Assembly: GCA_003229755.1 (NCBI GenBank)
Contig: QIFJ01000228.1
Location: 1 to 5,537 of the forward strand
DNA length: 5,537 nucleotides
Source: Pseudomonadota bacterium
Lineage (GTDB): Bacteria; BMS3Abin14
Direction: 5' to 3'
The translations under genes and the position numbers were made by a program. The notes under the pieces were generated by a model that did not search any database, had not been told where the DNA came from, and saw nothing but the letters and a program-made list of their open reading frames with translations. Positions 1 to 4,936 of this stretch are shown one piece after another. The first letter of the stretch is position 1. The number at the start of each line of letters is the position of its first letter.

Positions 1-87
1 AAAGTTGAAAGTTAAAAGTCAACAAATTTGAAATCTCGGTTTCTCCCTCTTGAAACCTTAAACTTTCAACCTTCAACTTTCAACTCG
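1..87. repeat. Heptamer-phased repeats in inverted arms upstream of ffh
   Basis: The left arm has 7-bp units agttgaa, agttaaa and agtcaac at 3, 10 and 17. The right arm has aacctta, aactttc, aaccttc and aactttc at 54, 61, 68 and 75. The arms are near reverse complements: bases 1-13 match the complement of 61-73 at 12 of 13 positions. An imperfect hairpin could therefore form. There is no T-tract that would make it a convincing terminator. The spacer is cut by the window start, so its upstream gene is unknown. Confidence 0.7.
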
Positions 88-135
88 ATAAATTGCTTCC
101 TTTTCAAAAAAAGACCAGGATGCTACAAACTTGTC

Positions 136-1464
136 ATGGCAATGTTTCAGAACCTTTCGGAAAAGCTCGAAGGCATCTTCAAAAGGCTTAAAAATAGAGG
201 GCGGTTGACCGAAAAAGACCTCGACTCCACCCTCAGGGAAATCAGGCTAGCCCTTTTGGAAGCTGATGTCAACTTCAAAGTAGTTAAGGGCTTTGTAAAC
301 AAGATCAGGGAACGTTCAGCGGGCAGCGAAGTGCTGGAAAGCCTCACTCCTGCGCAGCAGGTCATCAAGATCGTCCATGAGGAAATGGGCCATATCCTGG
401 GGAGCTCGAAGGTAGATCTGAACCGCGCTTCCATCCCTCCAACCCGTATCATGCTGGTGGGCTTGCAGGGTTCGGGTAAAACGACTACTGCCGTCAAGCT
501 GGCACTTCATCTGAAGGGTCAGAACATGAGGCCATACCTGGTTCCGGCTGACATGAGCAGGCCGGCAGCAGTACAACAGCTCCTTCAGACAGCCCAAAGG
601 GCTGAGATCCCTGCTTATAAACCAGAGGCGGGAATGAACCCTGAGGGTGTCTACAGGAGCGCCGCGGTTGAGGCAGGCCGGACCGGAGCCGACACAGTTA
701 TTGTAGATACGGCCGGACGCCTTCACGTTGACGAAAAGCTGATGGAAGAGATCCGTACCCTTTCGGCGGTTATACATCCCCACGAGACACTACTGGTGGC
801 GGATTCCATGACTGGTCAGGATGCAGTTAAAGTCGCTGAGGCATTCCATGCAGCTCTTGATCTTACCGGTATTATCCTCACCAAGCTCGATGGCGATGCC
901 AGGGGAGGAGCAGCTCTTTCAATGAGAAACGTCACAGGGGTTCCGATAAAGTTTGCCGGGACCGGAGAGACCCTTGACGGGCTTGAGCCGTTCCACCCTG
1001 AACGGATGGCCTCCAGGATTCTGGGAATGGGCGATGTTCTCACCCTTATCGACCGGGCTCAGAAGACGATGGATGAAAAGGAGGCGGAAAAGGTTGCGCG
1101 CAAACAGATACGCGGTGAATTCGATCTGGAGGATTTTCGGGACCAGCTCACCAAATTAAGGAGCATGGGTTCTCTTTCCGAGATGCTCTCTATGCTGCCG
1201 TTGCCCGGTAAAATGAAGAAAGCCATCCCAGGCGAAATAGATGAGAAGGAGATTGTGAGGATCACGGCTATCATAGACAGCATGACTCCGGTAGAGCGAA
1301 GAAAGCCGAAAATAATTGACGGCAGCAGGCGGAAGAGAATATCAGCCGGCTCCGGAACCACTGTATCTGAAGTAAACCGCCTGCTCAAAAGGTTCGCCGA
1401 GACCAAAAAGATGATGAAGATGATCGGAAAGGGAAAGGGACCGCTGGGACGGTTACCCTTTTGA
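136..1464 (+). CDS. ffh: Signal recognition particle protein Ffh (SRP54 GTPase)
   Basis: Ffh binds 4.5S/6S RNA and signal sequences on nascent chains, then docks with FtsY at the membrane in a GTP-dependent way. The product is 442 residues, close to the usual ~450. The helical N domain opens with MFQNLSEKLE. The G domain shows the P-loop GLQGSGKTT at about 109-117, DMSRPAA at 139-145 (the usual form is D-x-[YF]-R-P-A-A), DTAGR at 191-195 and TKLDGD at 249-254. The methionine-rich M domain carries the RNA-binding helix SRRKR at 397-401 followed by SGTTVSEVNRLL. The open frame extends back to a TTG at 28, but those 36 extra codons lie largely in heptamer repeats and resemble no Ffh N terminus. 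I chose ATG 136; ATG 142 (MFQNL) fits the family equally well. Neither has a good Shine-Dalgarno (an AGGA at 117-120 is too distant). Identity is very secure; the exact start is not. Confidence 0.97.
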   Translation: MAMFQNLSEKLEGIFKRLKNRGRLTEKDLDSTLREIRLALLEADVNFKVVKGFVNKIRERSAGSEVLESLTPAQQVIKIVHEEMGHILGSSKVDLNRASIPPTRIMLVGLQGSGKTTTAVKLALHLKGQNMRPYLVPADMSRPAAVQQLLQTAQRAEIPAYKPEAGMNPEGVYRSAAVEAGRTGADTVIVDTAGRLHVDEKLMEEIRTLSAVIHPHETLLVADSMTGQDAVKVAEAFHAALDLTGIILTKLDGDARGGAALSMRNVTGVPIKFAGTGETLDGLEPFHPERMASRILGMGDVLTLIDRAQKTMDEKEAEKVARKQIRGEFDLEDFRDQLTKLRSMGSLSEMLSMLPLPGKMKKAIPGEIDEKEIVRITAIIDSMTPVERRKPKIIDGSRRKRISAGSGTTVSEVNRLLKRFAETKKMMKMIGKGKGPLGRLPF

Positions 1465-1468
1465 ACGA

Positions 1469-1498
1469 GTTCCAAGTTCCAGGTTCCAAGTTCCAGGT
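1469..1498. repeat. Four-unit heptamer tandem repeat after ffh
   Basis: Units gttccaa and gttccag alternate at 1469, 1476, 1483 and 1490. This makes two perfect copies of a 14-mer, beginning 5 bp after the ffh stop codon. The sequence is unrelated to the other arrays in the window but has the same 7-bp phase. Confidence 0.85.
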
Positions 1499-1525
1499 GA
1501 AAGACAGAACACCTGATTTAACTAT

Positions 1526-1554
1526 TTGACGAACAGGCGATAAAAGTGTAGTAA
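1526..1554 (+). promoter_or_regulatory. Possible sigma70-type promoter for rpsP
   Basis: TTGACG at 1526-1531 matches the -35 consensus at five of six bases. The -10 is poor: TAGTAA at 1549-1554 (17-bp spacer) or TGTAGT at 1547-1552 (15-bp spacer). The location between ffh and rpsP, about 110 bp before the rpsP start, suits a promoter for the translation operon, but the weak -10 keeps this tentative. Confidence 0.3.
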
Positions 1555-1570
1555 AGCGTGTTCATCCCGA

Positions 1571-1643
1571 GTTCAAGGTTCAACGTTCAAGGTTATACTG
1601 AGATCGAACATTGAACATTAAACGTTGAGCGTTGAACATTTTA
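1571..1643. repeat. Heptamer repeats forming an imperfect hairpin before rpsP
   Basis: The left array has gttcaag, gttcaac and gttcaag at 1571, 1578 and 1585. The right array has cattgaa, cattaaa, cgttgag and cgttgaa at 1609, 1616, 1623 and 1630. Bases 1571-1590 can pair with 1618-1637 at 17 of 20 positions, plus one G-U. The hairpin would end about 11 bases before the rpsP Shine-Dalgarno. It could affect leader structure or simply be repeat sequence. Confidence 0.7.
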
Positions 1644-1648
1644 ATACT

Positions 1649-1658
1649 GGAGGAGGAG
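1649..1658 (+). promoter_or_regulatory. Shine-Dalgarno of rpsP
   Basis: The run GGAGGAGGAG contains a perfect GGAGG at 1649-1653, 8 bases before TTG 1662. This placement selects TTG 1662 as the rpsP start over the in-frame TTG at 1632, which lies inside the heptamer repeats. Confidence 0.85.
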
Positions 1659-1661
1659 AGT

Positions 1662-1943
1662 TTGGCGACAGTAATAAGGTTAAAGCGAATGGGCAAAAAA
1701 AAGCAGCCATTTTACCGGGTGGTAGTAGCCGATTCCAGGTACCCCCGGGACGGGCGCTTCATCGAGCTGGTCGGGACCTACGATCCGAAAAAGGATCCCG
1801 CCGAGATAAACATCAAGGAAGACAGGGTCCTCGAGTGGCTCAGGAAAGGTGCCACTCCATCAGACACCGTCAAGAGCCTTCTTTCCAGGATCGGTGTCAT
1901 GAAAAAGTTCGACGAAGAGAAGAGAGCCGCAAAGAGCAGCTGA
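1662..1943 (+). CDS. rpsP: 30S ribosomal protein S16
   Basis: S16 is a primary-binding 30S protein that stabilises the 5' and central domains of 16S rRNA. The 93-residue product is slightly longer than the usual 80-90. It begins (M)ATVIRLKRMGKKKQPFYRV, continues through VADSRYPRDGRFIELVGTYDP, and has the typical S16 second half DRVLEWLRKGATPSDTVKSLL. The last ~15 residues are a charged lysine- and glutamate-rich tail. The start is a TTG, chosen because the family N terminus begins exactly there and a strong GGAGG precedes it; the frame continues upstream only through repeat sequence. It heads the rpsP-rimM-trmD set. The KH-domain gene that often follows rpsP is absent. Confidence 0.96.
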   Translation: MATVIRLKRMGKKKQPFYRVVVADSRYPRDGRFIELVGTYDPKKDPAEINIKEDRVLEWLRKGATPSDTVKSLLSRIGVMKKFDEEKRAAKSS

Positions 1944-2025
1944 TCACATCTCCGGGAATTTCCCGATATACTTTCCTGCCCGTTCATTGACTTGAGCTAT
2001 CCGACACCGGGCTGGACTGACAATC

Positions 2026-2535
2026 ATGTCCCTAGACCTCTATATCGTAGCAAAGATCCTGCGTCCTCATGGACGGAACGGCGAGGTGCGGCTTCATCCC
2101 CAAACCGATCACCTTGATATACTGCTGGGATCGAAAAAAGTATTTCTTGGTCTTGATGAGGGGTTACCGGTGCAGATCGAGAAGATGAGAATGCACAAGA
2201 ATACACCACTCATGAAAATAGCCGGTATCGATGACATCAGCAGTGCCGAAACCCTGAGGGGAAAAGATGTATGCATCCCCAGGGAAGAGCTGGCACCATT
2301 GGAGGAGGGTGAGTACTTCCTCCACGACCTGATCGGTCTCGAGGTCATGGACCATAAGGGTGCTCTGATAGGAAATGTAGCATGGATCATGGAGACTGGC
2401 GGCACACCGGTACTTGTATGCGAAGGTGAGCCGGGAGAGTTCCTCATACCGTTCTCCCCCGATGCTGTGGGAGAGGTTGACCTTGAAAAGGGACTCCTCA
2501 GACTCAATTATCTGCCCGGGCTTCTGGAGCTTTGA
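2026..2535 (+). CDS. rimM: Ribosome maturation factor RimM
   Basis: RimM is a cytoplasmic assembly factor that binds S19 and helps maturation of the 30S head. The 169-residue length is typical. The N-terminal beta-barrel domain (about residues 5-90) begins IVAKILRPHGRNGEVRL, matching the family motif around HGxxGE. The C-terminal PRC-barrel starts at EYFLHDLIGLEV (96-107) and ends with LIPF (140-143), VDLEKG and the characteristic terminal LPGLLEL. The segment TGGTPVLVC replaces the more usual TGxxDVLVV form. ATG 2026 gives the expected short lead into the HG motif, but no clear Shine-Dalgarno is visible, so translation may be weak. The TGA stop abuts the trmD start, implying translational coupling. 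Confidence 0.95.
   Translation: MSLDLYIVAKILRPHGRNGEVRLHPQTDHLDILLGSKKVFLGLDEGLPVQIEKMRMHKNTPLMKIAGIDDISSAETLRGKDVCIPREELAPLEEGEYFLHDLIGLEVMDHKGALIGNVAWIMETGGTPVLVCEGEPGEFLIPFSPDAVGEVDLEKGLLRLNYLPGLLEL
2526..2529 (+). promoter_or_regulatory. Shine-Dalgarno of trmD inside rimM
   Basis: GGAG lies in the last codons of rimM, 6 bases before GTG 2536. Together with the zero-base gap between the rimM TGA and the trmD GTG, this supports coupled translation and GTG as the trmD start. Confidence 0.65.
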
Positions 2536-3276
2536 GTGAAGTTTAACGTTCTGACTATATTCCCGGAAATTCTTGCGGGAGCCCTCAAAGAGAGCATCCT
2601 GGGAAAAGCTGTCGACAAGGGTATCATCGAACTGAACCTGGTGGACACAAGGGAGTATGCTCAGGATAAACACAGGATGGTTGATGATTACCCTTACGGT
2701 GGTGGTCCGGGGATGGTTATGAAACCGGAGCCGATCTTCCTTGCGGCAGAGTCACTCGAGACCCAACATGACATTCCCTTGATCCTGCTGAGCCCCCAGG
2801 GTGAGGTCTTCAACCAGGAACTCGCACGGGAACTTTCGGAAAAAGACGAGCTGGTAATTATATGCGGAAGATACGAAGGTGTTGACGAAAGGATCATCGA
2901 GGGTCTCAACGCAAGGGAGGTTTCCATTGGGGACTACGTTATTACCGGCGGTGAGTTTGCCGCGCTTGTGATCATTGATGCTGTATCAAGGCTTATCCCT
3001 GGAGTGCTCGGCGACGACAGGTCCTGTGAAGATGAGAGCTTCACCACTGGACTTCTGGAGTACCCTCACTATACGAGACCTGCAAGCTTCAGGAAGCTGG
3101 ATGTGCCCGACGTGCTGATTTCGGGTAATCACGGGAGGATCAACCGCTGGAGAAAAGAGCGTTCACTGGAGCGGACCCTCAAGAAGAGACCCGACCTTCT
3201 GGAGAAAGCCGACCTGACGGAAGAGGATCTTGAGTTCCTGAAATCGCTTGGATATGAACCGGAGTCTGAAAAATAA
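2536..3276 (+). CDS. trmD: tRNA (guanine-37-N1)-methyltransferase TrmD
   Basis: TrmD transfers a methyl group from S-adenosylmethionine to N1 of G37 in tRNAs with G36, preventing +1 frameshifts. It is a SPOUT enzyme with a trefoil knot and acts as a homodimer. The 246-residue product has the family motifs in order: LTIFPE (6-11), YPYGGGPGM (52-60), LLSPQG (84-89), CGRYEGVDERI (110-120), IGDYVITGGEF (131-141), RLIPGVLG (152-159), GLLEYPHYTRP (172-182) and SGNHGRINRWR (196-206). Arg152 aligns with E. coli Arg154. The residue aligned with the proposed catalytic Asp169 is Glu167, in the string CEDESF; the preceding Asp166 may contribute. Everything else looks intact, so I infer an active enzyme. 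The start is GTG, directly after the rimM stop. Confidence 0.97.
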   Translation: MKFNVLTIFPEILAGALKESILGKAVDKGIIELNLVDTREYAQDKHRMVDDYPYGGGPGMVMKPEPIFLAAESLETQHDIPLILLSPQGEVFNQELARELSEKDELVIICGRYEGVDERIIEGLNAREVSIGDYVITGGEFAALVIIDAVSRLIPGVLGDDRSCEDESFTTGLLEYPHYTRPASFRKLDVPDVLISGNHGRINRWRKERSLERTLKKRPDLLEKADLTEEDLEFLKSLGYEPESEK

Positions 3277-3296
3277 TTAAAACCGCAAGATAGTGC

Positions 3297-3324
3297 TTGT
3301 GATTCATTTATAAATATTTATAAT
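3297..3324 (+). promoter_or_regulatory. Likely sigma70-type promoter for rplS
   Basis: A perfect -10 TATAAT at 3319-3324 lies 16 bp after TTGTGA at 3297-3302 (four of six -35 bases). It sits in the AT-rich stretch just after trmD. A start near 3331 would give rplS a leader of about 210 bases. This would let rplS-rnhB be expressed separately from rpsP-rimM-trmD. It is the best promoter-like sequence I found in the window. Confidence 0.55.
3308..3323. other. 16-bp perfect A/T palindrome over the rplS -10 region
   Basis: TTATAAATATTTATAA is its own reverse complement over all 16 bases and overlaps five bases of the TATAAT box. It could be an operator for a repressor, or a chance product of an AT-only stretch. 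No second copy is visible in the window. Confidence 0.4.
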
Positions 3325-3330
3325 ACCAAA

Positions 3331-3541
3331 GCCTCGCTGTAAGTTGCAGAGAGTGAAATCAGTTTAACGAACAGGTAGCGAAGGTGCTCGAGAGCAGGTT
3401 AGATTCAAGGCCGTCACGCCTTCGGCGTGACCGAGGATTTCCGACGACTGAGAACGGGGAAGATGACCTGTTATCGACACCGCATAGAATTAACCGGAGA
3501 TTTCGGAAGCCGCATAATTAACTCTGGAAAAGGTTTGAAAA
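3331..3541 (+). promoter_or_regulatory. Structured 5' leader of rplS
   Basis: This non-coding leader has several complementary segments. AACAGGT (3370-3376) pairs with ACCTGTT (3466-3472), enclosing TGCTC/GAGCA (3385-3396) and a perfect 8-bp GTCACGCC/GGCGTGAC hairpin with a TTC loop (3413-3431). No T-run follows that hairpin, so it is not an intrinsic terminator. The leader ends with GGAAAAGG at 3526-3533, 8 bases before the rplS ATG. L19 leaders exist as autoregulatory RNA elements in other bacteria, but I do not recognise this one as a known family. It could equally be a dispersed repeat. Confidence 0.4.
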
Positions 3542-3889
3542 ATGAACGTATTAGAGATGTACGAGAAAGAACACATGAAAAGAGACATCCCCGAAACCCC
3601 GATCGGAGCCAACGTCAGGGTCCACTACAGGATTATCGAGGGTGAGAAGGAAAGAATACAACTGTTTGAAGGAGTTGTGATCGCCCGCAAGAGGGCCGGG
3701 ATCAGATCTTCCGTCACTGTGAGAAAGGTGACAGCTGGTGTAGGCATAGAGAGGGTTTTTCCGCTGCACTCTCCCAAGATCGAGAAGATCGAGATCACCC
3801 GTCTCGGCAGGGTCCGGAGAAGCAAACTCTATTACCTGCGAGCATTGAAGGGCCGGAAAGCCCGTATCAGGGAAAAGTCCACATATTAG
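3542..3889 (+). CDS. rplS: 50S ribosomal protein L19
   Basis: L19 sits at the 30S-50S interface and contributes to intersubunit bridges. The 115 residues match the usual length. The N terminus MNVLEMYEKEHMKRDIPE fits the family, followed by the core EGEKERIQLFEGVVIA, TVRKVTAGVGIERVFPLHSP and the C-terminal RRSKLYYLRALKGRKARI. The usual GDTVRV segment reads GANVRV here, a mild deviation at a surface turn. ATG 3542 has a good GGAAAAGG Shine-Dalgarno. rnhB follows after 9 bp and is probably co-transcribed. The long leader and its own promoter suggest that L19 dosage is set separately from the rpsP-rimM-trmD group. Confidence 0.97.
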   Translation: MNVLEMYEKEHMKRDIPETPIGANVRVHYRIIEGEKERIQLFEGVVIARKRAGIRSSVTVRKVTAGVGIERVFPLHSPKIEKIEITRLGRVRRSKLYYLRALKGRKARIREKSTY

Positions 3890-3898
3890 GGTTCGGGG

Positions 3899-4525
3899 AT
3901 GGCCGGTACGGACCATAGCTTTTTCGACCTTGACACCGTTGATGAAGCCTTCCGCAAGGAAGGCTTTTATCTTTTTGCTGGCGTGGATGAATCCGGCCGC
4001 GGTCCCCTGGCGGGGCCAGTACTTGCCGCCGCGGTCATTCTGCCTGAACAACCTGACTTGTCACTTCCACTGGACAGCAAAGGGTTTTCCGGTATCAGAA
4101 GAGCCGAACTTTACGAGATAATAACTGAGCAGGCGCTTGCATGGCACGTGGCAAGTGTCGACAATCACGAGATAGACAGGATCAACATACTTCAAGCAAC
4201 TTTAACGGCCATGTCTCTTGCAGTGGGCGAACTCGATCCGAAACCTGACCTGGTTCTGGTTGACGGACTCCACCCGCCACCAATATCAAATCCAGTCCGC
4301 TGCCTCAAAGGTGGAGACAGAAACTCCCTTTCCATAGGCGCAGCATCCATCCTTGCCAAGGTAGAGCGGGACCGGATCATGGACGAGTATCATGAACTCT
4401 ACCCGCAGTACGGCTTCTCAAGCCATCGCGGATACGGGACGATGAAACATCGCGAAGCCATAATAAAACACGGCCCCTGCCCTATTCATAGACGTACATT
4501 TAAGGGCGTCAAAGAGTACCTGTAA
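3899..4525 (+). CDS. rnhB: Ribonuclease HII
   Basis: RNase HII cleaves RNA in RNA-DNA hybrids and nicks at single ribonucleotides in DNA, starting ribonucleotide excision repair. The product is 208 residues, a typical length. Catalytic acidic residues can be placed as Asp30 and Glu31 in AGVDESGRGPLAGPV, Asp122 in LVDG and Asp140 in KGGDRNS. They are followed by SIGAASILAKVERD and the substrate-contacting YGFSSHRGYGT and HRRTF blocks. The common DSKKLS segment reads DSKGFS, and the usual IAAAS is IGAAS; neither removes a catalytic residue. ATG 3899 lies 9 bp after rplS, with AGGG at 3888-3891 overlapping the rplS stop. A terminator-like hairpin falls within codons 16-26, so expression may be attenuated. 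Confidence 0.97.
   Translation: MAGTDHSFFDLDTVDEAFRKEGFYLFAGVDESGRGPLAGPVLAAAVILPEQPDLSLPLDSKGFSGIRRAELYEIITEQALAWHVASVDNHEIDRINILQATLTAMSLAVGELDPKPDLVLVDGLHPPPISNPVRCLKGGDRNSLSIGAASILAKVERDRIMDEYHELYPQYGFSSHRGYGTMKHREAIIKHGPCPIHRRTFKGVKEYL
3944..3976 (+). terminator. Terminator-like hairpin inside the 5' end of rnhB
   Basis: AAGCCTTCC (3945-3953) pairs perfectly with GGAAGGCTT (3958-3966) across a GCAA loop of the stable GNRA type, with one more G-U pair at the base. It is followed directly by the T-rich run TTATCTTTTT. This has the architecture of an intrinsic terminator, yet it lies in the rnhB frame, 55 bp after the rplS stop. It could end most rplS transcripts and let rnhB through only when ribosomes cover it. 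The codon sequence (EAFRKEGF) is compatible with normal protein, so coincidence is possible. Confidence 0.45.
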
Positions 4526-4539
4526 CAGTCCCTGTTTTT
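4524..4539 (+). terminator. Weak terminator-like hairpin at the rnhB stop
   Basis: AACAG (4524-4528) can pair with CTGTT (4532-4536) over a TCC loop, followed by TTT. The stem is only 5 bp and A/T-rich, so this is a marginal candidate for the 3' end of the rplS-rnhB transcript. Confidence 0.2.
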
Positions 4540-4543
4540 CAGT

Positions 4544-4595
4544 CCCATGACCCAGGACCCGGTTATTCGGTCCCAGGACCCATGACCCAGGTCCC
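4544..4595. repeat. Heptamer array with CCC every 7 bp; G-quadruplex motif on minus strand
   Basis: CCC begins at 4544, 4551, 4558, 4572, 4579, 4586 and 4593, all in one 7-bp phase, with only the unit at 4565 diverged. The 17-mers at 4544 and 4579 differ at one base and lie 35 bp (five units) apart. On the minus strand, four GGG runs with 4-base loops (4572-4595) meet the usual G-quadruplex pattern. Confidence 0.85.
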
Positions 4596-4602
4596 AGGGG
4601 TA

Positions 4603-4618
4603 CCACGCCATTGCGTGG
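4603..4618. other. Short GC-rich hairpin in the spacer
   Basis: CCACGC and GCGTGG form a perfect 6-bp stem over a CATT loop. It resembles the CACGCC/GGCGTG hairpin in the rplS leader. The following bases AGTTTCTGATTT are not a convincing T-run, so a terminator role is uncertain. Confidence 0.4.
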
Positions 4619-4620
4619 AG

Positions 4621-4641
4621 TTTCTGATTTCTAGTTTCTAG
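4621..4641. repeat. Three-unit heptamer repeat
   Basis: Units tttctga, tttctag and tttctag start at 4621, 4628 and 4635. It is a T-rich array between the CCC array and the gcct array, with the same 7-bp period but an unrelated sequence. Confidence 0.8.
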
Positions 4642-4657
4642 TAAAACTCAGCCCAAC

Positions 4658-4815
4658 GCCTACTCTTTTCCCTTATCGCCTCCCATTCCCTTCCCAACGC
4701 CCAGAGCCTGACGCCCAGCGCCTGTATCTCCCTATCCCATCCATCCCTGTTAGAACCCATCGCCTGCCATTCTTTGGCCTTTGTTCTTTAGCCTACCGCC
4801 TATAGCCTATAGCCT
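4658..4815. repeat. Degenerate heptamer array marked by gcct
   Basis: gcct occurs at 4658, 4678, 4706, 4720, 4762, 4777, 4791, 4798, 4805 and 4812. The spacings are multiples of 7 from 4678 to 4762 and again from 4777 to 4812; the two other gaps are each off by one base. Units between are diverged. The last four are the best preserved (ccgcct- and atagcct-like). This looks like an old array that decayed by substitution with few indels. Confidence 0.7.
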
Positions 4816-4823
4816 GGTTCCCC

Positions 4824-4851
4824 CAATCTCCATTCTCCAATTTCCAATGCT
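4824..4851. repeat. Four-unit heptamer repeat
   Basis: Units caatctc, cattctc, caatttc and caatgct start at 4824, 4831, 4838 and 4845. This is another distinct sequence with a 7-bp period. Confidence 0.75.
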
Positions 4852-4861
4852 CTATTGTTCC

Positions 4862-4905
4862 ACCCCCACACCCCCATACTCCCACACGCCCATACCCCCA
4901 TACCC
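4862..4905. repeat. Octamer repeat array; strong G-quadruplex motif on minus strand
   Basis: Units acccccac, acccccat, actcccac, acgcccat and acccccat start at 4862, 4870, 4878, 4886 and 4894, with a half unit at 4902. The period is exactly 8, unlike the 7-bp arrays around it. The minus strand has six G-runs of 3-5 bases separated by 3-5 bases, a strong G-quadruplex pattern ending about 30 bp before yraN on its template strand. Confidence 0.85.
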
Positions 4906-4936
4906 TGTTGGCCCTCTCCTTGCACTTCTGAATTGC

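Larger units (their letters stand above)
4526..4936. other. 411-bp gene-free spacer of C-rich phased repeats
   Basis: No credible gene is present on either strand. The + strand is strongly C- and T-rich and G-poor. The tract is a succession of unrelated short arrays, mostly with 7-bp phase and ending in an 8-bp array, listed separately. Open frames crossing it on either strand give low-complexity proline/serine-rich or glycine-rich peptides and continue into yraN or its antisense, so they are not believable proteins. Confidence 0.8.

Noticed and set aside
1953..1965. CGGGA/TCCCG inverted repeat after rpsP as a terminator
   Set aside because: The stem is only 5 bp with a 3-base loop and no T-run follows; it would also cut off rimM-trmD.
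3413..3431. 8-bp GTCACGCC hairpin as a terminator before rplS
   Set aside because: It is followed by CGAGGATTTCC rather than a T-run; kept only as part of the leader structure.
3427..3645. Short + strand open frame in the rplS leader as a leader peptide
   Set aside because: It has no good ribosome-binding site, crosses the hairpin and runs out of frame into rplS.
3551..4051. 166-codon minus-strand open frame across rplS and rnhB
   Set aside because: It is the antisense shadow of two well-identified genes with no domain of its own.
4526..4936. CRISPR array or insertion-sequence remnant in the repeat tract
   Set aside because: Units are 7-8 bp with no 25-40 bp repeats or unique spacers, and there are no terminal inverted repeats or transposase fragments.
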